A stretch of DNA of 64,000 bases from Dasypus novemcinctus. Its lineage: Eukaryota; Chordata; Mammalia; Cingulata; Dasypodidae. The translations under genes and the position numbers were made by a program. Under the pieces are notes generated by a model. The model was not told the origin of the DNA and ran no database searches. It saw only the letters and a list, made by a program, of their open reading frames with translations. Shown here piece after piece: positions 1 to 11,761 of this stretch (positions are counted from its first letter, which is position 1; every line of letters begins with the position of its first letter). The stretch lies in NCBI RefSeq assembly GCF_030445035.2, contig NC_080682.1:36748770-36812769 (forward strand), given 5' to 3'.

Positions 1-84
1 AAATGTCTCCTTCAGTGCCCCCTCCGTAAAGAAGAGAAGCTGAAATGAGACATATGGAGGAACCCACAAATCCTCCAGCTATCA

Positions 85-123
85 CTTATCTACTAATAGG
101 CTCTTTGCCTATTAGTAGATAAG
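85..123. repeat. Perfect 16-bp inverted repeat, 7-base loop
   Basis: Arms 85-100 and 108-123 are exact reverse complements around the loop CTCTTTG. The transcript could fold into a stable stem. It lies in the retroviral fossil. I know no retroviral element of this form at this place, so it may be a later small palindrome-forming event. Confidence 0.9.
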
Positions 124-1269
124 GAATGACCTCCCCATCCTACATCTGACAAGGTACTCAATTCCACTAGGGGGATGCTCAACCCAAGGCAAGGCAATTC
201 CCGCTGAGACAAGTCCCTATAGGCTAGATGAGGGAGACGATCTTAGTGGAATTGTGTATGTATTTTCTCCCTTCTCCAATCCAATCTTTATGATTGGAAA
301 ATTAATATGCCTTCTTATTAAGATAACCCTAAAGGATAGAGAATCTCTTTACTTCTATTTTTGTTACTCATAAACCTATCTGGGAAGACATTCAGGGCCT
401 TGAACAATCCTCATACCCAAGGAATGTAGGATAATTCCTGAAAGGCCAAAAGACTGCATGAATTGCAACCCAGGAATTTGGTTCATATATCAGCAGAAAT
501 AGCCATCTCATGAGTGGAACGGAATGGGACCCACATTACCCAGAGACCAAGATAAATTATACCACTCTAAAGTGTGCATTATAGTAGAGATGCAAAAGGG
601 AGTCTTAAGGCCAGATAGATTTTTAAATGTTCAGGAAATGCAGCTAAGGCCATAGGGGAATGCTTTCACTCTTTGAGAAAGAATTTTTGCAGCATATAGG
701 CAATCTACTGACCTGGATCCAGAGCACCTGAATAATATGAAACTAGTATTTGATCTTCATCAGTGAAAGTGCTCTGGATATAATGAAAAAAAAAAAAACT
801 GTAAAAATTATAAGGGGGATTAGGAATGTCTATGTCTCAGGTAATTGAAATTACTTTCAAACTCTACAAAATTAGAGACCAGTTCCAGGAAAAGCAAATG
901 AGGTGCCAAGACACACTGCTGTTTCCATAAACCACAACTTGACAGGTATAAGTATAACCTTGATTAATGAAGATAATTCATCATGTATATGTCACCTGGG
1001 CCCTCCTGCCACTAACCAAAAGAGCCATGCCCATTAGGACCACAACAATAGGCCTACTATAAACATGAAAGGCACAAAAAATGGGTATATCTAAACTACC
1101 CAAAAGGGAGAACCAAGAATTGTTTGCAAATCAGCCTATCAAATACCCCAGCTCACTGGGCGTGGGAGGGACAGGACTGACAGGGCCTAGGGGCAACTTT
1201 CAACTCCACTGCTCACATCAACATTTTTCACAAGGAGTCCCAGGTAACAGTGATGGTGGGAAAGAATTA

Positions 1270-1500
1270 TTAAATTTCTAGGAGATATGAGAGCTACTTA
1301 CTCTGTTTTAAATGAAAAACAAGGTTCTCCTTGCAAAAAATGTGACTATTACTGGGGTTTCTGGGTTCCATATTCCTTTACTACAACCCCTCAAGTGTTA
1401 ACGAGGGGACCTGAATTTAAACCACAGCTTCCTTTATATGCTTGCATATCCTATGCTGCTGCTAGGATGGAATCTATTCAGCAAACTAAATGCTCAGGTA
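1270..1500 (+). pseudogene. Retroviral protease remnant
   Basis: Translation around 1281-1310 gives the flap-leading ATYSVLN context that follows the catalytic aspartate in class I retroviral proteases. The active-site triplet normally read DTG reads DMR here (1284-1292), so the enzyme is dead. Further similarity continues to about 1500, where a Leu/Ala-rich segment precedes the expected end of the domain. The open stretch 1287-1532 begins inside the domain at a methionine created by the mutated active site and is not a real start. It sits between the gag-like and reverse-transcriptase-like parts, as expected for gag-pro-pol order. Confidence 0.7.
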
Positions 1501-2109
1501 ACTTTCTCTTAAAAAAATACAATAATCATTAAAGTTCCTGTTGAACAAACATGCATTCTTTAAGCTGCCTTATTATACCTAGATGATATGAACTGACTTG
1601 ACATCACAGAAGATGTATTCCTGCAAGGAAAGCCAAAAATATGGGCTGATGTGATGTCAGGGAGAGCCAGAGCTGCTGAGAGAGTGAAGGTAAAACATTC
1701 TCTCCCATTTGCAAAAAGCCCTCATTTATAGCAGTAACCTTTGGAAAGAGAAGCCACAGAAGCTAAAGAACCAATAACAGAAGTTCTTCTTTTTCTCTGA
1801 TATCCCATTAATTTGACTATGCTACTCTCCATACAATACTCCTAATTTGCTTCCTCAGAAGCCTGGTACAAGTACAGATCGATGGCAGCAATTGAAGGCA
1901 ATTGATTAGATAGTAAAACACATTCACCCAGTAGTGCCAAACCCTTACACATTAATAACCACATCATGTGAGAATTTCTGGTGTTTCATGGTGTTGGATT
2001 TTTTAAAAATGCCTCCTGCTGTGAGCCTCTGAGCCCAGAATCCTATGAGCTACTTGCCTTTAACAGAAGTTCCCCAAACCAATATAAAGCAACAATATTG
2101 CTGCATGTG

Positions 2110-2700
2110 CTCCCAAAGGGATTTAAAATTTCCTGACTCTATTTGGAAAAAAGTTAACTATGGATTTAAGCTAACTTCAATTTCGAGAAGGAATTTTGCT
2201 ACAATATGTAGTCCATATCCTGATTGCCATTACCACCAAGAAATTCAGAATTCTGTCTAAACTCTCACCTTCCTGGCATACCAAACATACAAGTTCTCCA
2301 TGAAAAAGCCCAAATATCAAAGCTTACTATGAAATATCCAGGCTATGAGCTGTCTAAAAGAGAAAGTAATTTATTGCCAGAGAGGTGCTTGAAATATTCT
2401 GTAGATTGATTTTAACAATCACTAAGAGTGAGTTCTGAGGATTTCAAGGAATGACTGGATTTTCCCATATTTGAATTCCAAATTTTGAGTTATAATCAAA
2501 CTTCTATAGGGAGCCCTTAAAGGAAAAGTCAATGAGCCTTTAAATTGGACTGCCGAATGTCAGCAAGCATTTCATGCTAGTAAAGAAAACTTTTAACAAG
2601 CACCAGCACTTGGCTTCCCAGACATAAGGAAATCTTTTGATCTAATTTAGATGAAATATACAACTCTTTAAAGATGCCGACACCCAAAAAATAAGGTAAA
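2110..2700 (+). pseudogene. Retroviral reverse transcriptase remnant
   Basis: Motif B-like LPKGFK sits at about 2111-2130. The catalytic YVDD box is recognisable at 2205-2216 but reads YVVH, so both catalytic aspartates are lost. After it come a KAQIS..YPGYELS segment (about 2305-2350) and, near 2540-2640, a connection-domain-like NWTAECQQAF and APALG motif pair, in other frames. Order and spacing match the fingers-palm-connection part of gammaretroviral pol. At least three frame changes and stops (for example the TGA at 2407-2409) separate the pieces. It is ancient and non-functional. Confidence 0.8.
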
Positions 2701-2959
2701 CTGGACAGCTCTCTACATACTGAAGAAATTGCATTTTTCCTTAAAATACAGTTCATATATATATAAAAGGTAATTTTTTTCCCAATGTGAAACTCTCACA
2801 TTTCCCTCAGCCTGGAATTTGGACAGAGAGCTAAGAGAAAACTATTAACACTTGCAGAAGAATACAACATATTGGGACATGGTAGAGCAACAGCACAGAA
2901 GAAACCTGGGCCCCATCGGTATTTCATGGAAAAGAGCCACCCACAAGCCTAGTAAGTAA

Positions 2960-3318
2960 CAGACTGACAGACAGGACAATACTTCCCCCATGGTTGAGCT
3001 ACTCTATTTTTGAATTGCTATCTTAGAAAAGACAGCATATTCTTGACTAATGCAGGTTCTCACCCCAGCCTAATCATCTGGTATATTTTCTGTATCTTTA
3101 CAAATTTTTGCCTTTTCCTAAATTGGGCAATACATGTATTTTTTAAAATATTTAGCGTGTTACCAATGTTGACTGTCTTATCTTAGCATCTGTATAGATG
3201 GCCTGCCAGCAATAAATACGTATTTCAAATAGTCCTGCTATATTTGTTAATTTTTTAATAATGAAACAATTCACTATTTTTTCTACTGTAATTAAATTGA
3301 ATATGTTATAGGTAAACA
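2960..3318. other. No recognisable gene or repeat
   Basis: AT-rich sequence between the retroviral fossil and the MIR. I see no open frame, tRNA-like fold or repeat family. It may be the decayed 3' side of the retroviral element. Confidence 0.4.
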
Positions 3319-3319
3319 G

Positions 3320-3475
3320 TCACACCATAGAGTGATGATGAAGAATGTCAGCTCTAAAGTCAGACAGTCTGGGTTCAAATGTGAGCTTTTCCTTTAATCT
3401 GTTCACTGACCATGAATATGTTATTGAAGCATACTGTGTCCCATTTTCATCCTCTATAAAATTCGACCATTCAAA
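3320..3475 (+). repeat. MIR SINE
   Basis: The order of motifs is that of MIR: a middle block resembling GACAGTCTGGGTTCAAAT (B-box-like GGTTCAAAT at about 3371-3380), a statement of the conserved core (about 3395-3430), and a 3' part like CCATTTTCATCCTCTATAAAAT near 3442-3463. Divergence is high, as expected for this old tRNA-derived family. Confidence 0.8.
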
Positions 3476-3484
3476 TACAACTAT

Positions 3485-3990
3485 AGAGGCACTCTTTCAG
3501 GTCCTTGGGATAAAGTACTGAATTTAATTGGCAAAAAATCTTGTGCTCATACAACTCTCAATGTGGAAGAAACAAAATGTATGAGCAAAATGTATGGAAT
3601 ATAAGATGGGATGACTGCTATGGAAAGTAAATGCAGCAGACTGGGGAATGGCACCAAGGTGATTTTAAATTGGGTTGTAAAGTATGCCTTTATGAGGAAA
3701 AGAATGAGAAAAGAGCTATGAAGTTATCTGGGAAAGTGAATTTCAGGAATAAGAAAAAAACGGGAAAAGTTCAAGCGGTATCAGGAGTAATGAGTATATG
3801 GAAGCATGAGGAGGTCAGTGTGACTGTTCCAAATTGAGAATGACAGATGCAATAATAAGATGAGTTCATAGAAGTAAGGAGGAGGGTCAAGATCATGTCG
3901 ATTATCTGGAGGCTCTTCAAGTGTTTAGGTTTTTACCTTTATTGTGATTGGATGCCTTGTAAGTTTTGTGAAGCAATGTGACATGGCCCA
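3485..3990 (+). repeat. Old mammalian interspersed repeat, family not named
   Basis: This block matches, in the same motif order, the block at 27775-28330. Shared features are a purine-rich middle, a GAGGAGGTCAGTGTGACTG-like segment and a terminal GTGACATGGCCCAACTTAC-like segment. The wording resembles a common old human repeat whose name I cannot recall. No coding potential is visible. The open stretch at 3631-3837 lies within it and is not a gene. Confidence 0.6.
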
Positions 3991-4037
3991 ACTTACTCTA
4001 CACAGAGAAAAATAGAGGAATACTTTTATTAAAATAT

Positions 4038-5600
4038 ATACTTTTTATTTTTAAAGAAGCTTTAGATTACATAAATGTTACTTCAAAAATATAGGGGAAG
4101 GAGATTCCTCTATACCCCACCCCTTACCTTTCCCACACTTCCCCACATTACCAAGATCTTGCATTAGTGTGGTACATTTGTTACAATTGATGAACACAAA
4201 TTGAAAACTTGTATTAAGAAAGAACTATAGCTCACATTATAGTTTACATTTTGCCCCACACAATTTTACAGATTTTGACATAATGTATAATGGCCTGTAT
4301 CTGTCATTGCAATGTCATGGAGGACAATTCCAATGTACCAAAAATGCCCCCATGTTGCACCTTTTCTTCCCATTACCTCCTCTCAGAAACTCTGGTGGCC
4401 ACCGCCTTTATATCTATGATACAATTGTTCTGTTGCTAGAATAATTATAAGTCTACTTTAGTCCATAGTGCATACCCCCCTTGTGTTTGATCATTCCTCA
4501 ATCTTTAGGATGGTGATGGCCATCCCACCTCTGATTGAGAGGCAACTTAGATACCATGGATCAGATGGATGCAGCTGTTTTCTTTGCAGTTCCAGACATT
4601 CTCTGCTTCCTGGGATGGGCATTGTTCATTATCACCTTTTTGCTAGTTGTCCTGGGTGAGTACAGTAAATGCAGGGGAAGGTATTGCAACTCTGCTGAGA
4701 TTCTGGCATTGACCAGCATATGAACAGACTAAAGATTTAAGTCTTAGGAACATATATTTAACAAATATAGTGCTAGATAAAGGTTCAAATAAAAGGGTCA
4801 GAGAGCCATATGTAGGGACATTATAAATGATCCTAACTCTGTTACACTGTGGAGCATATATTCCAAAGTAAAGCCCAATTTAGGGTGCTGAATTTCTGAG
4901 ATGGTCTGCCTTGCTTATAGTGTCTAGATTTGTCAAGAGTCCTCAGGAGTCCCATCGTTTGGGGCAATGTATACTGTAGCAGTCAATGAGATCCTGCTGA
5001 GACTTGCATACGTGTAACTTCTGTAATAACCATCTGAGTCACTTTGACATCTCTTAGTCATAAAAATGAATTTGTTTGTAATATGTCTGCCTTTTGGTAA
5101 AGGTCTTTTCCAGACTCATTGCTGGTCAGTGTTTAGTAATCTCTCAGTTCCAGAGAAGCTCAACCCTGGTAGTCAAGCCCCACACTGAGGATAAGGTAAT
5201 GCATTAATATCCTGAGTTTGGCTTAGAGAGAGGCCACATCTGAGCAGGAGGAGGAGGAGGCTTTCATGACATAACAATTAGGCAATATATAAACTAAACT
5301 AAGTCTGACTTTCACACCAATAAACTTCATAAGTACAATAGTCAGTATCAAGGACTTGGAGTAATGGCATGTTCTCCTTCGAATGGTACTTCCCATCCAC
5401 TTAGGGGATATTTTCTGTCCTATTAAAGAATATAGCTGGAATTTCCAGGATGGAACTTCAATATTCTTTTGGTTATTATGTGGGTTTTCACCCCCTGAGA
5501 TACTGCTCTATGAACACTTGAATATATTCACATGTCTTAGAGGTATGCCCAGGTGCACCCTTCCCCACACCTCCCCATCACCAACACCCTGTGTTTTTAG
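4038..5600 (-). mobile_element. L1-type 3' module (module 2), minus strand
   Basis: Read on the minus strand it follows the same order as the copies at 41855-43250, 49545-51100 and 17391-19000. The 3' terminus lies at about 4040 (TTTAAAGAAGCTT, the complement of the A-rich end) and the 5' side near 5600. The block is noncoding. Open stretches on either strand inside it are chance. I interpret the family as the second half of a long 3' UTR from a xenarthran L1 lineage (see 11762-14095). Confidence 0.75.
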
Positions 5601-6235
5601 GACTTTCCTAGAAAAGAAGGAGGTGGCTTTCCATTAACTGAGCCTAAACTTAAGATATTTCAAGAACACCCCTGAGAGTTATCTTGTAAGATATACTATG
5701 CTGCTTAAAGCCCACTAACTATTATCTGTTATTCAGTAGGGGCTCCATAAATATAATTCATTTTTACCTTTATTATATAAGAGCAACTCATTTTCAAATA
5801 AAAACTAACATACACATTTTGTCATGCTCTATTCTAGCCTTATTTTGTTTAACATTATTGAAAGAGTCCAAGTTTTGCAATACATATAACTTTGACAGAT
5901 TTTATGTATTAAAAATATTTCACACCAAATTTTGCCTATTTATGATATGCATTGATATATGTAGGGACCTGCAAAAAGTTAAGTATTTTCATATTTCCAA
6001 AGTTTATACCACTTTTATTTAATAACATCACAAATGCTTCCCACAATATGTATTCAATTAAAACTTAAGCAACCCTGAAATTATGATGCCTGAAAACTCA
6101 GAGAATCTATTGACCAACATTGCCAATAACAACAAACAATATGTATTTTCTAAATTGTAGAAATGTGCATAAATGAAAGCAAGGCCAGAACTGATCATAA
6201 AAATGGACTGAAATTTTAAAGTAGTAATAGAAAGA
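5601..6235. other. AT-rich, nothing recognised
   Basis: Several short A/T runs and a small open stretch (5819-6022) without similarity to anything I know. It separates the 4.0-5.6 kb module from the first large L1. Confidence 0.4.
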
Positions 6236-7015
6236 GAAGTGGCTGGGCAGTGTTGGAGATTCTTCTGGACCAGGCTGTTTCAGGATTTTGCAGGGCAGGA
6301 CGTATCTGGACATCAATTTTGTGGGAAGGTGCTGCAGGGAACACCTCACATTTGCTGGCTTTCCTCATCCTCCATTGCCTCATTTCTGTGTGAATTGATT
6401 TTGGCTACCTACACTATCCCCTTTCCCCCACATCTTGATATCCTCCATCATCTACTGTCTCTTCTATATTCTACCTCCCTTTCTTTGATCCCCAAATTGT
6501 CTAACTCTTAATTTTTAATACCTTTGTTTTGTTTTCTGTCTTTTATCCACTCTTGAAACTATTGCCTTTCTTTTCTCTTTCCCTCTGTCATGAAAACACA
6601 AGCTTTTTAATTCACACCATATTCCTCCCATATTCAGTAGACTACCTCATTATAGGTACTCTTCTTACTGCTATAACTCTACAAAACTTACATGAATCTA
6701 ATATCTATCCTCCCAGATCTCATATTGTTGCTTGGTTAACATTTATTACCAATACTACTTTACACATTTTCCTTGCTTACACAATTGCCTTTCCCTGGCC
6801 CTAATACTTTCCTTCAAAGGGAACTCAGCCAGCAATAAGAAACTAGAATAAGAAGAACAAAGTGACAAAAAGAAGATATAACACTTACACAAAAACAACA
6901 GCTAATTAATCCCCAAGACTAGACAAAGAAGCTAAGGAACTGATGAAACCTGTCAAGATAAAATGATGATCAGACAGCAACAAAAATCTACAAAACAAAC
7001 CAGTAATCAGAAAAC

Positions 7016-7933
7016 ATGACTGAATCCAATGAACAGACTAAAAACCAGGAAAGGGAGGAGAACTTCACACAAGTAATTAAAAGATCTAAGAACATATATC
7101 ACAGACAAATTTAATGAAGTAAAGAAAGAGGTTAAAATATGAAGACAACACTTGGAGGGGAAATTGCAGACATACGCAAAAAGATAACAGATATGATGGG
7201 AATGAACACCACAGTTCAAGAAATCAAAAATACACTCACAGCAAATAGCAGCAGATTAGAAGAGGCAGATCAGAGAATTAGCGATGTGGAAGACAGTATA
7301 TCGGAAATCAATCAGATAGTAGAGCTGATCGATAAAAAGATAGAAAAAATCCAGCTAGGACTTAGGGACCTGAATGACAATGCAAAATGCACAAACATAC
7401 ATATTATAGGCACCCCAGAAGGAGAAGAGAAGGGAAAGGGGTCAGAAGGAGTGTTGCAGGAAATAATGGCTGAAAACTTCTGAAATCTATTGAAAGAAAC
7501 AGATGTACATATCCAAGAAGCACAACACACCCCAAACATCATAAACCCCAACAGGCCCACCCCAAGACATATACTTGTCAAATTATCCAATGCTCAAGAC
7601 AAAGAGAAAATTCTAAAAGCAGCAAGAGAAAAGAAAACCATCATATACAAGGGAAGCTCCATAAGATTAAGTGCTGATTTCTCATCTGAAACCATGGAGG
7701 CAAGAAGACAGTGGTATGATATAGTCAAGGTACTAAAAGAAAAAAATTTCCAACCAAGAATATTCTATCCAGCTAAACTAGCATTCAAAAATGATGGAGA
7801 GTTCAAAATATTCACAGATAAACAGAAATTGAAAGAGTATGCCAACAAGAAACCTCCCCTTCAAGACATTCTAAAGGGAGTTCTGCAGGAAGAAAGGAAA
7901 AAACAGGACAGGCAGAGTTGGAGGAGTGTGTAA
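7016..7933 (+). pseudogene. L1 ORF1p, interrupted
   Basis: ORF1p is the trimeric RNA-binding chaperone of L1. The start is taken at 7016 because the MTESNEQTKNQ leader leads into the FTQVIKRSKN segment. A stop follows at 7112-7114, and the frame resumes at 7139 after an indel. Residues encoded at 7139-7360 form a heptad-like coiled coil (EIADIRKKIT..., SRLEEADQRISDVED). The RRM begins near 7390 (IHIIGTPEGEE). A TGA at 7481-7483 breaks it inside AENF/NLLKE. The C-terminal domain (7490-7933) is open to its natural end, with the HILVKLSNAQDKEKIL and RIFYPAKLAF motifs. At least two lesions make it non-functional. Confidence 0.85.
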
Positions 7934-8010
7934 GAGCAACAAAAAAGACAAAAAGAGAAGAAAATAAAACCAAACAAACAAAATATGACAAACACAAATC
8001 CAATCAAAAT

Positions 8011-11000
8011 ATGGCTAACATAAATAATTCCTTGAAAGGAATAACACTGAATGTCAATGGATTAAACTCTCCTATCAAAAGATTCAGACTGGGGCATTGG
8101 ATAAGGAAATATGACCCATCAATATGCTGTCTACAAGAAACACATCTTAGACCCAGGGATTCATGGAGGCTGAAAGTGAATGGTTGGAAAACAATCTTAC
8201 AAGCAAACAATAACCAAAAAAAAAAAAAGACAGGAGTAGCTATATTAATATCAGACAAAATAGACTTTAAATGCCAAACAATAGTGAGAGACAAAGAAGG
8301 ATACTATATATTAGTGAAAGGGACAATCTCTCAAGAAGAATGAGCAATCATAAATATTTATGCTCCTAACAAGGGCACCTCTAAATATGTGAGGTAAACA
8401 CTGGAAAAACTAAGTGAAAGAATAGATGCATCTACAAGTATAGTGGGGGATTTTAATCCACCACTATCAACTCTGGACAGAACATCTCAAAAGAGAATCA
8501 ATAAAGAAACAAAATATTTGAAAAGATATTAGAGGAGTTGGACCTAATAGACATATACAGATCATTACACCCAAATACAGCAGGACATACATTTTTCTCA
8601 AGTGCACATGGCTCATTCTCCAAGATAGACCATATGCTAGGCCACAAAGAAAGGCTTAATAAATTCAGAAAGATCAAAATCATACAAAATAATGTCTCTG
8701 ACCGCAGTGGAGTGAAGCTGGAAATCTGCAAGGGCCAGAGGCCCAGATTTCACACCAAGATATGGAAATTAAACAGCACACTCTTAGAAAAACAATGGGT
8801 CAAATAGGAAATCTCAAAAGAAATTAATGACTACATTGAAACAAATGATAATGATAACACAACATACCAAAATTTATGGGATGCAGCAAAAGCAGTACTG
8901 AGAGGGAAATTTATAGCCATAAATTCATACATAAAAAGGAAGAAAGAGCAAAAATTGAAGAACTAACTGCATATTTGGAGGAATTAGAAAAAAACAACAA
9001 AGAAATCCCACAGGAAGAAGAAGGAAGGAAATAACAAAGATAAGAGCAAAACTAAATGAAATAGAAAATAAAAAAGCACTTGAAAAGATAATCAAGAACA
9101 AGAGCTGGATTTTTGAGAAGACAAATAACATTGACAAACCCTTAGCAAGACTAACAAAGGAAAAAAGAGAGAAGATGCAAATACACAAAATAAGAAATGA
9201 GAAAGGCGATATCACCACTGACCCCACAGAAATAAAGACTATCATAAGAGGATACTTTGAAAAACTATATTCCAACAAAAATGACAATTCAGAGGAAATG
9301 GACAAATTCCTAGAAACACATAAGCAGCCTATATTGACAAAAGAAGAAATTGAAGATATCAACAAAACAATCACAAGTAAAGAGATAGAATCAGTCCTTA
9401 AAAACCTCCCAACTAAGAAGAGCCCAGGGCCAGATGGCTTCACAGGTGAATTCTAAAAAACATTCCAGAAAGAACTAACACCAATCCTGCTGAAACTCTT
9501 CTGAAAAATCGAAACAGAAGGAACATTACCTAAGGCATTCTATGATGCCAACATTACCCTAGTACCAAAGCCAAACAAAGACACCACAAGAAAGGAAAAT
9601 TACAGATCAATTTCTCTAATGAACCTAGACGCAAAAATACTTAACAAAATACTTGCTAATCGTATTCAAAAACACATTAAATGAATTATACACCATGACC
9701 AAGTGGGATTCATTCCAGGTATGCAAGGATGGTTCAACATAAGAAAATCAATCCATGTAACACACCATATAAACAGACTGAAGAAAAAAAATCACATAAT
9801 TATATCTATAGATGCAGAAAAAACATTTGACAAAATACAGCACCCTTTCTTGATAAAAACACTCCAAAAGATTGGAATACAAGGAAATTTTTTGAACATG
9901 ATAAAGAGTATATATGAAAAACCCACAGCTAACATTGTTTTCAATGGAGAAATCCTAAAATCCTTCCCTCTAAAGTCAGGAACAAGACAAGGATGCCTAC
10001 TCTCTCCACTTCTATTTAACATTGTCTTAGAAGTACTTGCTCAAGCCCTGAGGCAAGAACCAGATATAAAAGGCATTCAAATTGGAAAGGAAGAAGTCAA
10101 AATTTCATTATTTGCAGATGACATGATCCTATACATAGAAAACCCTGAGAGGTCTACAACAAAGCTTCTAGAACTCATAAATGAGTTTAGTAAAGTCACA
10201 GGTTATAAGATCAATGCGCAAAAATCAGTAGCATTTCTGTACACCAATAATAAGCAAGATCGGAGGAAATCAAGAAACAAATACCATTCACAATAGTAAA
10301 TTAAAAAATGAAATATTCAGGAATAAATTTAACTAAAGATGTAAAAAACTTATACACTGAGAACTATACAAGACTGTTCAAGGAAATCAAAGAAGACCTA
10401 AATAAATGGAGGAATATTCCCTGTTCATGGATAAGAAGACTAAATATTATTAAAATGTCTATCCTATCAAAACTGATTTACACATTCAATGCAATCCCAA
10501 TAAAAATCAACACAGACTTCTTTAAGGAACTAGAAAAACTAACTATAAAATTTACTTGGAAAGGAAAGAGGCCCTGAATAGCCACAAACATATTGAAAAA
10601 GAAAAACGAAATTGGAGGAATCACACTACCTGACTTCAAAACATACTACAAAGCTACAGTAGTTAAAACAGCATGGTATTGGCATAAGGAGAGACACACA
10701 GACCAATGGAATTGAATTGAAAATTCTGATATAGAACCTCATATATATAGCCATATAATATTTGATAAAGCCACCAAACCCTCTCAACTGGGAGAGAATG
10801 GCTTATTCAACAAGTGATGCCTGGAGAACTGGATATCCATATGTAGAAGAATGAAAGAGGATTACCATCTCACACCTTATACAAAGATCAACTCAAGATG
10901 GATCAAAGACCTAAATATAAGAGCCAAGACCATAAAGACCTTGGAAAGCAGTGTAGGGAAACATCTACAAGACCTTGTAATAGGAAATGGCTTCATGAAC

Positions 11001-11761
11001 TTCACACCAAAAGCACGAGCAGCAAAAGAACAAATAGATAAATGGGACCTCCTCAAAATTAAAGCCTTCTGCACCTCAAAGGAGTTTGTCAAGAAAGTAA
11101 AAAGGGAACCTACATAATGGGAGAAAATATTTGGCAACCATATATCTGATAAGAGACTTATAATTGCATATATAAAGAACTCCTATATCTTGAAAATAAA
11201 AAGATAAACAACCATTTAAAAAATGGGAAAAAGATTTAAACAGACACTTCTCCAAAGAAGAAATATAAATGGCTGAAAAGCACATGCAAAAAATGCTCCA
11301 AATATCTAGCTATCAAGGAAATGCAAATCAAAACTACAATGTGATACCATCTTACTCCCATAAGGTTGGCAGCTATGAAAAAAACAGAAGAATACAAATG
11401 CTGGAGAGGATGTGGAGGAATGGGAACACTCATCCACGGCTGGTGGGAATGCAGAATGATCCAACCATTCTGGAGGACAGTTTGGCAGTTTCTCAAAAAA
11501 CTAACCATAGATTTACCATATGACCCAGCAATTCCCCTGCTGGGTATATACCCAGCAGAACTGAAGGCAGGGACACAAACTGATATATGCACAACAACGT
11601 TCATAGCAGCATTGTTCCCTATCGCCAAAAGTTGGAATCGACCCAAATGCCCATCAACAGATGAGTGGATCAATAAAATGCGGTGTATACATACAATGGA
11701 ATACTACTCAGTTTTAAGAACAAATACACTACAAACACACATGATAATGGATGAATCTTGA
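8011..11761 (+). pseudogene. L1 ORF2p (endonuclease, reverse transcriptase), interrupted
   Basis: ORF2p nicks target DNA and reverse-transcribes L1 RNA. Endonuclease words are visible: NVNGLNS (about 8053), QETH (8138), YAPN (8361) and GDFN (8448). The SDHS box near 8698, which carries the catalytic His, reads SDRS, so the nuclease would be dead even without the stops. Reverse transcriptase motifs are clear: KSPGPDGF (9419), a palm SIDAEKTFD (9811), [11 protein letters not shown] (9976) and an intact FADD at about 10111-10122. A cysteine-rich C-terminus lies at 11400-11460 (CWRGC...H....C). Stops fall at 8341, 8396, 9454, 9502 and 9682, with frameshifts near 10300 and 10577. The final open part runs 11366-11761. 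Confidence 0.88.

Larger units (their letters stand above)
1..2960 (+). mobile_element. Decayed endogenous retrovirus (gammaretrovirus-like), gag-pro-pol remnant
   Basis: Collinear traces of gag, protease and reverse transcriptase run left to right in shifting frames. A capsid-like stretch lies at about 600-760 (aromatic and acidic residues spaced as in class I gag). Protease follows at about 1270-1500 and reverse transcriptase at about 2110-2700. Every domain is broken by stops and frameshifts, and no LTR was found at either end, so this is an old internal fragment that may start left of the window. The match to class I (gamma) elements comes from motif order and wording of the translated pieces. 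The exact family cannot be named. Nothing here could encode a working protein. Bases 2700-2960 are assigned only by continuity. Confidence 0.75.

Noticed and set aside
1081-1532. Two short open frames as small genes
   Set aside because: They are pieces of the retroviral protease region in shifted frames, with starts produced by decay.
7312-11673. Minus-strand open frames of 70-170 codons
   Set aside because: Antisense shadows of L1 ORF1 and ORF2. None shows a family of its own.
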